Shown piece after piece: positions 22,128 to 33,135 of a stretch of DNA of 64,000 nt. The number at the start of each line of letters is the position of its first letter. The stretch's first letter is position 1. The translations under genes were made by a program, and so were the position numbers. The stretch lies in the NCBI GenBank assembly GCA_034440615.1, contig JAOTOM010003989.1:1-64000 (forward strand), read 5' to 3'. The notes beneath the pieces were generated by a model that saw only the letters and a program-made list of their open reading frames with translations, had not been told where the DNA came from and ran no database searches. This DNA comes from Ashinkailepas kermadecensis. Taxonomy: Eukaryota; Arthropoda; Thecostraca; Neolepadidae.

Positions 22128-24071
22128 CAGGGTCGAAAAACGGGCTTTTCCTGGATTTTTGCCATCCATAGCATTATCCTCTTCGCAAAATTATCCTCCA
22201 TGTTGTTTCCTCCATGCGTTTTCAATTTGAACGTCGGATGGTGTTCGACAATGAATTGCCCTGTGTTAAAGTGCTCAAGATTCACCTGAAACTTCAAAGT
22301 GAGATTCTGATGCCAAGGTTTGAAGGAAAATATCCTCTCCGTATTCCATCACTCAGATGTTGTCCTCTCATCACCCAGGATTGCAAAGTATAAATCCAAC
22401 CCTGGTGGACGGTGCGTACTCCACGGCCCTGGTGAGTCACAGTGAACGGTGTGGGATTAGTCACGGCTTTGCATCATCTTTTCGAGCAGCTTTGTGTGCA
22501 TTAGTTGTCACTTTCTCCGCTTTCTCCCGTTCACCTTACCATTAAAAGGTACCAATGTCACCCATGTATTAATATTTCCCAATCCGTCACAGCCATTGAA
22601 TCTGCTTGAGACACAGCTGCTCTTGTTGTGCATTTCGAGCGATGAATATTGATGCCATCAGAAAAGCAAATTCTGTCAGCAGCGAGACTGACCTTACTTC
22701 CACTAGGGTAATGATTACAGGTACTAACAGCAGTGCGGCCAGAAATGCCTTTGGACCCGGCACCCTTGTACCTTATTCGTGTCCCTCGCACCAATATGAA
22801 GACTCCTTACGTCTGTCATGTGTTCCTACTGTCCGACATTTTGCACCTCTTTATATTTGCCCTTTATATGCTCTATATTTGCTTTATATGAAAAGGTCCG
22901 GTCACACGAAGTCGGGTCATCTCGGATCATTGTTCACACAATGTCATGGTGTACTACTTCGGTGGCTCTAAAACTGAATTAAAATCTCAATTCACAAGGA
23001 ACAGTACCATTCGGCATAAGACCACATTGCGGGAGCAATGTCGCTAAGGCAGCTGACGCGCACAAAAATCCCAACTCCACACACAAGACGGCAGTGTAGA
23101 ATAAGCATAATACTTGACCTGACCTGACACCATTGACCTTGTCACATATTTGAAAGCCGAATGTCTATATCATTCTTTCATCATGTTCTGCACGAAACGT
23201 TTTCCCCTTACTGCGATAAGAAGAGATAATTTGACCTGACCTCCGTTTAGTAACCTTGGCATTGATTAAAATTTTCGGAAAGCAGAGTTATTTGATTTGA
23301 TGAAAGAACAGTATGATCTGGATTTGGTGTTGCCATGCTGCAACCACTGCGAATCTCGGCATTTTGGAGATTTTGGAATATTATCCTCCTTGATACGTCC
23401 CAAGTGAATTTCAAGGGGAATTAGATATCAAATTGGTGAATGAGGTGAAGAAGGCAAATATGGTGGAGTCCAAGCACCACCAAAGGTATAGAAAACTCCG
23501 CACTTAAACTTCTGGAGGGAAAGGATTACAAGTATTAACAGGGCTGCAGTAAAAATGCCCACATTGCGACACACCTGGTGCGGGGACCATTCCAATTCCG
23601 CCGATTTGAAAACTGCTTTGATTTCTGCCATTATTCCCACTTTCCGAAGTTTTGTACTTTTTATTTCCGACTCTAGCAAAGGAACCATTCCAGCCGACAT
23701 ATCCATTTCAAAACCGTCGGATGGCACTTCTGGGAATCTCCTGGGCTGACCTTTTCGGACTCCTTGGCCGTGACCGGAGAGGCATGTACCCGGTGTGCCC
23801 TACTCTTGCTCTTGGCTGCGCCATTGGGTACGTGTGGAGTTTTTAAATTGTTGTAGAAAAGTAGTAGAACGATTGCTCTGATTGATGTCTATGATCCGTT
23901 GTGCATTTTAGTTTGCTTGGTGTCGTGTGTGGTGACTGACTAGACTCGGCGATCACGATGACTACATCAATGCACATGTTTGATCAGAGTACATTATTTT
24001 CGATTTCTATGCCTTTGTGGAGGCTGTGCCCCCTCCCCGACCCCGAATTCGCCCCACCAAAACTTTGGCCC
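22128..24071. other. Mostly unrecognised; possible membrane-segment exon pair
   Basis: No gene could be named. Short homologous stretches at 22705-22750 and 23520-23565 (about 75% identical by eye) both encode a hydrophobic helix on the minus strand. TGACCTGACC-type short repeats occur around 23115 and 23230. Confidence 0.3.
23428..23727 (-). other. Possible coding exon with one membrane segment
   Basis: An open frame of 99 codons on the minus strand starts MPSDGFEMDMSAGMVPLLES and contains the hydrophobic run VGIFTAALLILVILSL after a basic/polar stretch, the layout of a signal anchor in a type II membrane protein. A second copy of the hydrophobic segment (AFLAALLLVPVIITLVE) can be read on the same strand at about 22690-22750, followed by GTAAGG, a plausible splice donor. 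I do not recognise the family. It could equally be chance. Confidence 0.2.
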
Positions 24072-24534
24072 CTCCATAAGGTTAGGCCACAAGGAAATAC
24101 CTTTACCCATCGTCATCACAGTTCAGGCCTGTTGTGCTTCGATGCTCCATCAAGGCCGGTGTGTTTTAGCCTGCATATGGGCGGATAAATATTTTACTTA
24201 AGCCGGTGTGTGTTTGTTGTTGTGTAGAGTGAGGGGAGGGTGACAGTAACGTTGACGATGACGATGACGTTGACGATTACGATGGACGCGAGTCCATTGT
24301 ACGACTGTAGTCGCATGCTATGACTCAAAGTTGTTATGTTGACATGTACCGTGTACTGCTCTTTTGCTTATGTGACTTCACCTGTTACTGGACGATTTTG
24401 CCCGTTGGCGAGGATGCTGAATAAACATAAACATACACATCGTCAAAAAAAATCAGAATTATTGAGGTCTGAAAATATAGTGGGCGAAATCCGATGAGTT
24501 CTTGTTTGGGGGAGGGGGGGGGGGGGGTGTCTAG
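24072..24534 (+). repeat. Family C copy 2, left part
   Basis: Matches 2869-3440 of copy 1 without the SINE. The T-A at 24535-24536 begins the target duplication of the pogo-like element. The rest of family C resumes at 28135. Confidence 0.7.
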
Positions 24535-25167
24535 TAGGGGAGACCGGTGTAAAAGGCCCAGGGTAGGTAAAACGCCCATGGCCTCTAAAAAATAAATCCT
24601 TCATCCGATTGTTTGGTAGCAGTAATTTGGTAGCAGAACATCCTTTCTTCTGCTGCCGACTAAAGTTTCGCGAGCCAGGAACGGTTGCTCTGCGTTTTAG
24701 GTGAGTTTTCATATATATGCCGGTTTTCTTAGATCATAGCGGGCTACTTACGGCAATGTACATGCTTAACTAAGTATGTGGGAGTAATGTTGTAAGTATT
24801 TTTAGTTAAACTCGTCTGTTTTCTGCGATAAAACATCATGACGAAATGCGCCACAATTGTCAAACTTCAGAAATCCGCGCGCAAAAATAATGTTGCCATT
24901 CTGCAGGAAGCCCCGTCCCCATGTCGCGTAAGACGCCCCGCTAGGCGTGTTATACGCAACCAGGGGCGTCTTACCTGAATTATGGTCACCTGATCCAAGA
25001 ATATGTATAGGGGCATATATGTATCTGCCTGCCTAAATATTTAACAGCGAAACAAGACTTTTAAAATCTCAACAATAGGTATTTTCAAATTAATTGCTAA
25101 CCTTGATAACTGACTTCCTAAATCCCTGATTCCCGCTTTCCTAATCCTGGCATGCCTATTTCAGAAT

Positions 25168-27073
25168 ATGCCGAGAAATAGAACAAGCAAGAGGGGTCAA
25201 TATGGGCAAGAAAATCTCAGGAAGGCACTCGAGGACATCCGCAGTGGACGATCGGTTCGAAGTACGGCAAAACGCTGGGGCGTGCCGCCGAAAACGCTGA
25301 GGAATCACCGAGACGGGAAAGTAAGAATGCCTGGAAAAGTTCAACTGGGAAGATTTCACTGCGAATTCAGTGCAGAACAAGAAGATATTATCGTTGAAAA
25401 GATTCGGGACATGGAAAAGTGCCTGTTTGGCCTAACAACGATCGACATTCGCAGAATTGCTTTTGGACTCGCGGAGAAACTTGGCATCCCTCACCGCTTC
25501 TCCAAGTACACACAGATGGCAGGGAAAGAGTGGCTTCGGCGTTTCCTGAAACGCCACCCTGACTTGGGTATCAGAAAGCCGGAGCCAACGAGCCTGGCGC
25601 GCGCGATTGGGTTCAACCGCTCCCAAGTGGATCGCTTCTTCGCCCTGTACAAGGAGCTTATTGACAAGAACAATTATGGCCCTTTGCAGGTTTGGAATGC
25701 TGATGAAACAGGTATCTCAACCGTGCAGAAACCTGGAAATATAATCGCTCCAAAGGGCAAAAAACAAGTAGGGAAGATCACGAGTGCGGAAAGGTGGAAA
25801 ACGGTCACGGTCATCTGTGCCGCGAATGCGGGTGGACAGTTTGTACCGCCGGCGATGATATTTCCACGAATTAGCATGAACGAGTCACTCATGAATGGTG
25901 CGCCACCAGGAGCCATCGGCATGTGTACCAAATCGGGATGGACGGACGAAGAGTGTTTTATCAAGTGGCTTCACCTTTTCATTTCGACCGTGCGGCCATC
26001 AAAACAGCACAGGCATCTGCTCATCTTGGACGGGCATTTCAGCCACAAGACCATCGCCGCAGTGGACCTGGCACGAGACCACGGAGTTGACCTTATCACA
26101 CTCCCTCCTCACTCGACCCACAAGCTCCAACCTCTCGACGTATCGTGGTTCAAGCCCCTCAAAGCAGCATACAGCGTGGCAGCGGACGGACAACTGGATG
26201 AGGGCACACCCAGGCAGAAGGATATCCGAGTACGAACTGAGTCAAATCTTCTCAATGGCGTACCTAAAGTGTGCCACGGCAGAGAAGATCGTTGGGGGTT
26301 TTCACGCCAGTGGAATCTGGCCATTTGGGGACAAGAAGTTCACCGATGAGGACTATGCCGCAGCCTTTTTGACTGATGAACCGGAGCCTGAACATAGCAT
26401 GGTGGACCCCGCGGAGCCAGACCTCGTAGAAGGTGGACCTGAGACACAGGGTCCTATGATCCAGTGTGATCCAATAGAAGATGCCAGGGCACCTTCAACC
26501 AGTCTCACGGATGACACTTTGTCCGACCTATCTCCTGCTGAGCCCAGACCTGACCCGTCTTCTGCTGAGTCCAGACCAGGCCGTTCTCGTGTTTACGCTC
26601 GGCCTGACCCATCTTCTGCTGAGACAGGACCTGGCCCATCTAGTGTCGAGGCTGCACCCGGTCCATCTTCTGAATCTCGACCCGGATCATCTCATGTGAG
26701 TCAGATATTAGATGATCTGTGTGCATCGCCTAAAGCCGAAACCAGAAAGCGCAGTCGACGTGCACAGAAGTCGGAGGTTCTGACGTCATCTCCGATGAAG
26801 CAACATCTGACAGAAGTAAATCTGGCCAAACAAGCTCGCCTCTCCAAGGGCAAGAAAGCCCCTCCGAAAAAGAGTGAGGAAGCTCCGAAAAACACCCGGA
26901 GGAAACAAGCGTCAGATGACGAAACTTCGTATTTTGTGTGCGGTATGCAATATAAACTGTCTTGTGAGGAATGGGTACAGTGTGGCGATTGTGCGAAGTG
27001 GGCCTGTGTGCCGTGCACGGACCTGAACGATGGTCAACAGCATTACACGTGTGATTTCTGCCGACCCAACTAA
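25168..27073 (+). pseudogene. pogo/Tigger-like transposase with C-terminal PHD-like zinc finger, one frameshift
   Basis: Catalyses cut-and-paste transposition at TA sites. Start ATG at 25168. Residues ~12-50 form a psq-type helix-turn-helix (LRKALEDIRSGRSVRSTAKR), ~70-135 a CENP-B-type HTH (EWLRRFLKRHPDL), ~175-330 the DDE nuclease: WNADETG (D179), LILDGHFSHKT (D288), HKLQPLDVSWF (D324), giving a DDD triad. The frame shifts near 26190, where one extra base seems present; the downstream frame continues as in pogo proteins (VGGFHASGIWPF). It then has a Ser/Pro-rich segment of ~11-residue repeats (PDPSSAESRPG) and a Cys-rich end (EEWVQCGDCAKWACVPC...CDFC) resembling a PHD finger but with one early Cys pair incomplete. 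An AG following a pyrimidine tract just before the ATG could be a 5'-UTR splice acceptor. Confidence 0.88.
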
Positions 27074-27497
27074 GTTCGGCTTCTCACATTGCACAATGCT
27101 CATTGAAAGAACCACTGGATCACTGCAACTTGTCACACGTGATTTGTGCCACATTGTCTGGGTTACGGCATCACACATTTCGAAATTCTCACTGGTCATA
27201 GATAGGTATATTTTTTTGAGGACCAACTGGTCTGCCATGCTTGTGGTTTTTGTCATCCCAGATATGTTAAACGTTTGCTCTTTTAACTTTTGTTTCCAGT
27301 TCATTTGAATGTTCATTGAATGTTTGAAATGTTCATTGGATGATTTGTTTGATCATAGGTATTGTTTGCGGATTGTTTCACAGATTCAACCCTCCTTTGC
27401 TTCATCGTGCTTTTAAGTTTTAAGTGCTGAAGTGAAACTTAAATAAATACTGCATTATGTATCATGGTGTGCACCTCCAGTTGGTGTCTGCCTCATT

Positions 27498-27790
27498 CAG
27501 GGGCAGATCGAGCCGGACCGTTTGGGTGTTGACAAATTTTCGTCGCGCAGTGGCGAAAATTTTGCGATTTTGTGCAGCTTGTATATGGAAGTTTAATATT
27601 TCGCTGATAAAAAAATGAGGACCCCATGTTCCTGCCTCGCATCGCCGAAATTTTTCATTTTTTGGCATATGAAAAGCAATTTTCCACATTTGGCCGGCGT
27701 TTAGGAGCGGTAAAACATAGTTTAACACCCCCCCCCCCGATTTGGTTTTGGGAGGGGCAAATGCCCATTCAGCCCCTTGGATCCGTTCTA
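27498..27790. mobile_element. hAT-like MITE nested in the pogo element
   Basis: Begins CAGGGGCAGATC and ends in a degenerate inverse (ggatccgttcta). The flanks GCCTCATT (27490-27497) and GCCTTATT (27791-27798) differ at one of 8 positions, as expected for an 8-bp hAT duplication. It contains a C-run and ggggcaaatgccc near the right end. It has no coding capacity. The terminal match is imperfect, hence moderate confidence. Confidence 0.5.
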
Positions 27791-28134
27791 GCCTTATTGA
27801 AGCAAACATGTGGTTGTCAAACTATACCAGATTTATCCACGCTTTGCCTGCAGCTTGAGTAATAAACTGGATTCCAAATATAAAAGAGCGATATCTAAGA
27901 CGCCCAGGTGGGAGGCAACTTACCTACCCCCGTTTGCAAGACGCCCCTTTGCAATACTCCAGCAAAGTCGCTCTCACGTCAAGGAATGGGTGGGGGAATC
28001 CATTTCAGTGGCTATATTTACAAAGAAAAATGATGCGTAGTTTATTTCATAAAGAAAAAATAGAGATAAATTCAATGCCAGAGGCACACTGATCAAATAT
28101 CCTTAAGAGGGGCGTGTTACACCAGTCTCCCCTA

Positions 28135-28192
28135 CGTTGACACTTCGGCCCCCAATTGTTTTAAAAAATCGACACCCCTGCTTACTGACCTC
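28135..28192 (+). repeat. Family C copy 2, right part
   Basis: Continues family C after the pogo insertion: ttgacacttcggccccc to the terminus TCGACACCCCTG. It is followed by CTTACTGA, the same octamer that precedes the family B left end at 16364. Confidence 0.7.
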
Positions 28193-28690
28193 CCCTGACT
28201 GTCCTTTCGTCCGTTCTTGAATGAGGGTGACTACTTCACTACATAAAGTTGACAGTAGAGGGAGCCTAGAAATGTAGAGATAATTCCCTATATTTTCGAG
28301 GCGCTTCATGGTCAGCCTACCGGGAACGACACTTTCCTAGGCTGGTAGATTGTTTCTGTGTCATTTAAGATACACGTTTGTGAAGCTGAATAATAGGTCT
28401 TTCAATTGTTGTACTTCAAAGTGTTGTTCGCTGCCATAAAACATGCAAGATAGCGAAGAGGAAATCGGTAAAAATGCATGTAAACCAATGGTGAAGGAAA
28501 ACCTTAAAGTCCAACGCGACGGCGGAAGAAGGCAAGGTACCTTTATAAGAAGGGAGAAGGAACGTAAGATGCGGCCTTGAAAGCCAGGAACCGTACGCTC
28601 GCTTGAAAGCCGTGTTGCTGTCGGGAGGTCAGTGATAGGATAAATGGTAAATTTTGATCAAGATCAAGATCAAGGTAAATTTTTATTTTT
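28193..28690. other. Family G repeat segment, otherwise unrecognised
   Basis: 28185-28330 is an inverted match to about 63660-63800 (caccctc/gagggtg, ggagcct/aggctcc landmarks). The remainder shows no gene. Confidence 0.4.
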
Positions 28691-28960
28691 TTATATTTTT
28701 ATATGTAATAGTATGCATGCTGACGTGATGAAGACGATGCGATCGCTTACTTTCACTGCAAATGATTACTTTTAAGTCAATGGCGGTCAATACAATTGAT
28801 GACGTCATAGGCACAAACCTAACCTAACCTAACCTAACCTAACCTAGACTAAGATAATGTAGCATAATATATAAAATATATCATAGCATAATATAATCTA
28901 ACCTAACCTAACCTAACCTAACCTAACCGGAAAACCAGAATACGCCGAAGCAAGTTTTTG
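28691..28960. repeat. TTAGG-type repeats with MITE-like module
   Basis: CCTAA runs at about 28816-28850 (at least six units) and 28899-28928 (about six units), preceded by gatgaagacgatgcgatc-gcttacttt, a decayed form of the module seen in the 18323-19039 MITE. These are interstitial, not a chromosome end, because complex sequence continues on both sides. Confidence 0.7.
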
Positions 28961-30356
28961 GCCATGACGTCAACAAATATTTGCATAATTGTATAGGAAA
29001 CTTTAGTAACAATACCTACTAAACTTTCTGAAATTTAGTAAATATTCTTACTAAACGCACTTCCTCTCTTAGTAAATATACATACTAAACCTTCGATGAT
29101 GTGTTGGACAGCACTGCACTTAACGATTACAGCATCGCAAGGCATTTCCGGCCTTGGTCGCGTTGTGGACGCGTCGGATTGGGAGTATGGGTTCTCGGAA
29201 ATAGATGTCGAATTAAGGCAGAAACGTAAGGTTTTCGATGTCAAAGAGTATTAAATCGGGTGCATGAAGTGTTGAACTTCTTCTCTATCACGTCTATGAC
29301 ACACCAGGTACGGATAATTATACGCGATGTGCTATATTTGTAGAGTGAAGATTTTGATCGTTTATTTCTTTGCCAACTGAGAAGTAATCATTTGCGGAGA
29401 AAATCAGTGGTCGCATCGTCATTTTTACGTTAAAATACCATGTATTAAAAAAAAATTCCAAAGAATCAAAATTTACCTTCATCTCCAATTATACCGGATA
29501 AATGATTTAGAACAGTAGTCGGTTTTACAGCAGAACTTTGCTCTGTTGCCAGACCACTCATTCTCCGAGATAGAGCGACAGGACATAGAATAATGCTAAG
29601 TAGAAAATGTAAACGAATAGTAGTTCAAATGGTGATGCCTGTTTCATATAGGAAAATTTTATTTAACTGAACAGATTGAGAACTCAAAAAGGAAAAATTA
29701 ATAATAGCATAAACGATGGCAATTAACTTTCAGCCTACGTTAACAAACGGCAACTTCATTCATCTCTAGTTCAACTGGCAGGTATCTGGCCGTGACTTGC
29801 ACCAGACGATCGTCATTTGCCAGATAGCAAATGATGTGCCCGTTTGTGTCTTAAAATGCATCATATATTCAGATCCTTTGCCGCTGATTGGCTGAATTTC
29901 TTTGTGATGCGTGCAGATCTGCGAGCCGTCACCTGTACACTACCGTCTGAGTTTGTTGGTCAGAGGGTTAAAATGGATTGTATATATATATAGATTTTAA
30001 AGCTATTTTAATGTCTCTTTCAGAAAAAGTGACTTGCTCTGAGGCTGTGTGCTATTATTTTTAATCTGTTCCATCATATTGTGTCTTGCATATTGGTATA
30101 TATTTTGAAAAAAGCCTATTTAGATTTCTGGCATGGGCAGGAGGCCTATGCACCAGTCAAGGCCGTACACAGGCACCAGTGAAGTATATAAGGAACATTA
30201 AAAATGTTGTTGATAGCTGCCAACAAAATGTTTTTGTGGGAAGATATGTGCTATGCTTCTCCAAGTGTAGTAGCTTTTCTTGTGATTAACAACTTCTTTT
30301 TTCCTAAATGGCCTGTACAGTTTTAGATATAGCCTGCTCATGCTCTACCTATGTGT
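28961..30356. other. No recognised gene
   Basis: AT-rich. 29020-29095 has three TTAGTAAATAT/ACTAAAC-type inverted motifs. I see nothing else I can support. Confidence 0.3.
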
Positions 30357-30507
30357 CAGAGTCAGAGTCAGATTTATTGAGGTCTCCACAATAATATGGC
30401 TTTTCAGCCCTCTTGTCAGTACATTGCTGTAAAACTATATACATCATCCTACTTCTCGTGTCAATAAACAAGAGTGAATTAAAAATCATCTAGACATAAA
30501 TCACACT

Positions 30508-30865
30508 TTACCTAGTGATAGAATGCGCCTCCAAACGGCCATTCCACGCAGCTACGGCTCTGAACGGGTAGCTACGCTTAGCGAGTTCGGAGCGAACTCG
30601 CGGGAGCTCCAACATCCGTGTGTCTGCGCACCGAGTTCTCCTGGACGACACCTCCGCACGACGCTTGATAGAGCTCGCTAGCGTAGGTGGGACACCAGAC
30701 GTCGTTAGCTTCCGGATCATTGCTACGTCGCGCTCCTCCAACATGACATCAAATTTCAACCATCCAAGTGCCTCTAGTGCCGGGGTGATGTGTTCTCGTC
30801 GGCCGAGGCCGGATACTATACGGGCACCAAAATGTATCGCCTTCTGAATCCTATCTCTGGGTTTT
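30508..30865 (-). pseudogene. LINE C-terminal domain fragment
   Basis: Continues the reverse transcriptase polyprotein after the frameshift: RIQKAIHFGARIVSGL, EALGWLKFDVMLEERDVAM, then RSYPFRAVAAWNGRL, the RT-terminal thumb/tail pattern of CR1-like elements ending in a conserved W-N. Short distance to the 3' terminal TCTGAC repeats. Confidence 0.65.
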
Positions 30866-32065
30866 GTTGCAACTTCCCCAAACTGTCATACAGTAGTAGA
30901 TGTGGGGGAAAACCAGTGCCTGAATGAGGAGTTTCTTCGTTTCTGAGGGTAATTTGTGTCGAAATTTTGACAGGCCAACGAGAACACTATAACACTGCCG
31001 AACCACTTGAGATACCTGTCTATCCCAGGTCAGAGTCGAATCGACGTGCACACCTAGGATTTTTGCGTTCGGTGACGGCTTAATTTCAGCATCTCCAAAT
31101 TTGATCGATAAGGTATCACATTTCCGGCGCTTAGATTTGACAACCAGGAGCTCAGTATTTCCAGGGTTGATTTTTAGCCGATTTTGTGTGAACCAGTTCA
31201 GAGCTGTATCCAAGGTGTTTTCTACACGTTGTTTTAGCGCAGACATGTTGCCTGGGGCGTCAGAGTCTAGAAATTGCGCATCATCAGCGAAAATTACCAA
31301 GTGGCCATACTTTATATGTGATGCTAGGTCGTTAGTGAAAATCAAATACAATTTTGGCCCGATTTGGCTTCCCTGTACTACACCGTGCGTCACCGGGAGT
31401 GGCTCAGCGGTACTCCCCTGAATTTTCTGGCTCCTCCCCCGCAACCAATCCTCAAACCAGTGAACGTCGATCCCATACCAGCCTAGCTTTTCTAACAGGC
31501 GGCTATGCTCCACGCTATCGAACGCGCGGGACGTATCAGCAGCAAGCAGGGTAGACACATGACCACAATCCATATTTTTGGTCAGAAATTGTACAGTATC
31601 AAGCATTGCTGTTTCGGTTGAATGGCCGGGACGAAAACCATATTGATTTGAACAGAGTATGTGGTTTGAGTCGAGATAGAAGGAAAGTTGCGTGTTTACA
31701 ATTTTCTCACACAGTTTAGCAACAACACTCAGCAAAGATATGGGCCTAAAATTTCCGGGGTCGTCACGATCACCCTTCTTGTGCAACGGAATAACGCAGG
31801 CCTCTTTCCACTGAGGCGGCACCTCACCAGCACGCAGTGAATAGTTTATCACATGCAGTAAATGAGGCCCTGTGACTGCAAACGTCGCTCTCAGCATATG
31901 AAGTGTTATTCCGTCGTTTCCACTGGCGCGCGTATTTCCCATTCGATCGAGTGCCAACGACAATTCTGGTAACGTCACTGTGTACGCGGAAGGAGCTACT
32001 GCACACCCGAGGTGGTCTGGGCGGCAGCCGCACTCCCTGTGGAGCCGCCGATAACGTGGCAGCAA
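30866..32065 (-). pseudogene. LINE reverse transcriptase domain
   Basis: RNA-directed DNA polymerase core with recognisable blocks in order: ACVIPLHKKGDRDDPGNFRP, FRPISLLSVVAKLCEKIV, QYGFRPGHSTETAMLD, motif A in the degraded form LLAADTSRAFDSVEH, GVVQGSQIGPKLYLIF, catalytic FADDAQFL (F instead of the common Y), and NRLKINPGNTELLV. The frame ends at WGSCNKTQR followed by a stop, after which the protein continues in another frame (about two bases appear missing near 30862). CR1/L2-like by gene order and motif spacing; exact clade not determined. Confidence 0.8.
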
Positions 32066-33128
32066 CGTCAGCTCCCGCGGTCACAAAGTGACGATTTAGC
32101 TTGTCAGCCCAGGCGGCGTCGCTCAGGTGGGGTGGGTCGATCCTGGGCTCGGGCTTCTTGGCGGCAAGCAGAAATCGGCGGATGTCGGTCCACGTCTTCG
32201 TTTTCTGGTGACGGTATGACGTGGCGTAGTAGTCTGCGCAGGCGTTGTATTGCGCTCGTTTCACGGCATTTCTGCTGTCCTTATAGGCCTGTTGTTTCAC
32301 AGTGTTATTCTTGTCTTGGTCTCCGGCCTCTCGGCAGCGATCCCGCTTCTCCATGTGCTCTCTGAGCTCTTCATTTTCATGAAGCCAGGGAGCCGGGGGG
32401 TGTTTGATCCGGATTGTTCGGAGAGGCATGTGGTGGTCGATGATCGGCTGCCACGCCTCGAGCCAGGCGCGCCACTTCTCAGCTGCAGAGTCCGCGTTGT
32501 ACACTTGGCTCCAGTCGGCCTGGAGAAGGTCTAAGCAGAGGGCGTCGTTGTTTACACGCCTGGTGGACCGGACCGTGATGGTTCGTGGTTTCGGGCGCGT
32601 CCGTTTGACGCTGATGTCAGATGTGACGAGGTCGTGATCGCTGAAGTTACAGGCGATCACGCGAGGGTTGGAGACTGACTCTGGTCGAGATGTTAAAATG
32701 TGATCTATGAGGGAAGACGACGTGTCGGTGGTGCGGGTCGGCGATGAGATCAGCTGCTGGAAGCCCAGGTCTTCCAGCATTGTCACGTACCTCCGCACCC
32801 CCGCAGCTGACGGCTGGAGCAGGTCCAGATTCATATCACCCATGGCATGTATTGGCAGCTGTTTGGTGAGGAGAAACGTGATTTGTTGTTGCAGATCGTC
32901 GAGGGTGGCTGCTACTGGTGATTTCGGTGGCCTGTAGATAGTCCCGAGAACAAACGGCGATTTTCCCGAAAACCGCAGCCACAGAACTTCCAAATGCGAA
33001 CCGATGGATGGGACCGGCAAAATTTCTGTCTGCATACAATTTTTGTAAATTACGCATACGCCACCACCATTGGTTTTACGATCCCGGCGCTCCACGACTG
33101 TGTAATGAGGTGGAAGGTAAACAGACAA
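31990..33128 (-). pseudogene. LINE endonuclease domain and linker, N-terminally truncated
   Basis: Would nick the target for LINE integration. The visible part starts near PPHYTVVERRDRKTNGGG, the strand that follows the first conserved block, so the metal-binding N-terminus is missing. GDMNLDLL, SLIDHILTS and NFSDHDLVTSDI correspond to later endonuclease motifs. A basic linker with WLHENEELREHMEKRDRCRE follows. Around 32050-32065 the frame must change to continue into the reverse transcriptase. Retrotransposition-incompetent. Confidence 0.75.
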
Positions 33129-33135
33129 GAGGGAC

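Larger units (their letters stand above)
24537..28132 (+). mobile_element. Complete pogo-like DNA transposon, 3596 bp
   Basis: The left end is GGGGAGACCGGTGTAAAA. The right end, reversed, is GGGGAGACTGGTGTAACA. Both are flanked by TA (24535-24536 and 28133-28134), the duplication of the Tc1/mariner/pogo superfamily. Family C copy 1 at about 3430-3450 shows the unoccupied site. Subterminal AAGACGCCC motifs recur near both ends (24933, 24968 inverted, 27897, 27938) and may be transposase-binding sites. The element encodes one transposase gene and carries a hAT-like MITE at 27498-27790. Confidence 0.9.
30357..33135 (-). mobile_element. CR1/L2-like LINE, 5'-truncated and decayed
   Basis: The minus strand encodes an AP-type endonuclease, reverse transcriptase and a C-terminal domain without RNase H, in three reading frames. 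The 3' end reads AATAAA followed by TCTGAC repeats (30361-30385 on the + strand as gtcagagtcagagtcaga). The 5' end is lost near 33135, about 100 residues into the endonuclease. No target duplication was established. Confidence 0.8.

Noticed and set aside
28816..28930. A true telomere or chromosome end
   Set aside because: Only a few TTAGG units, flanked on both sides by complex sequence and linked to a MITE module.
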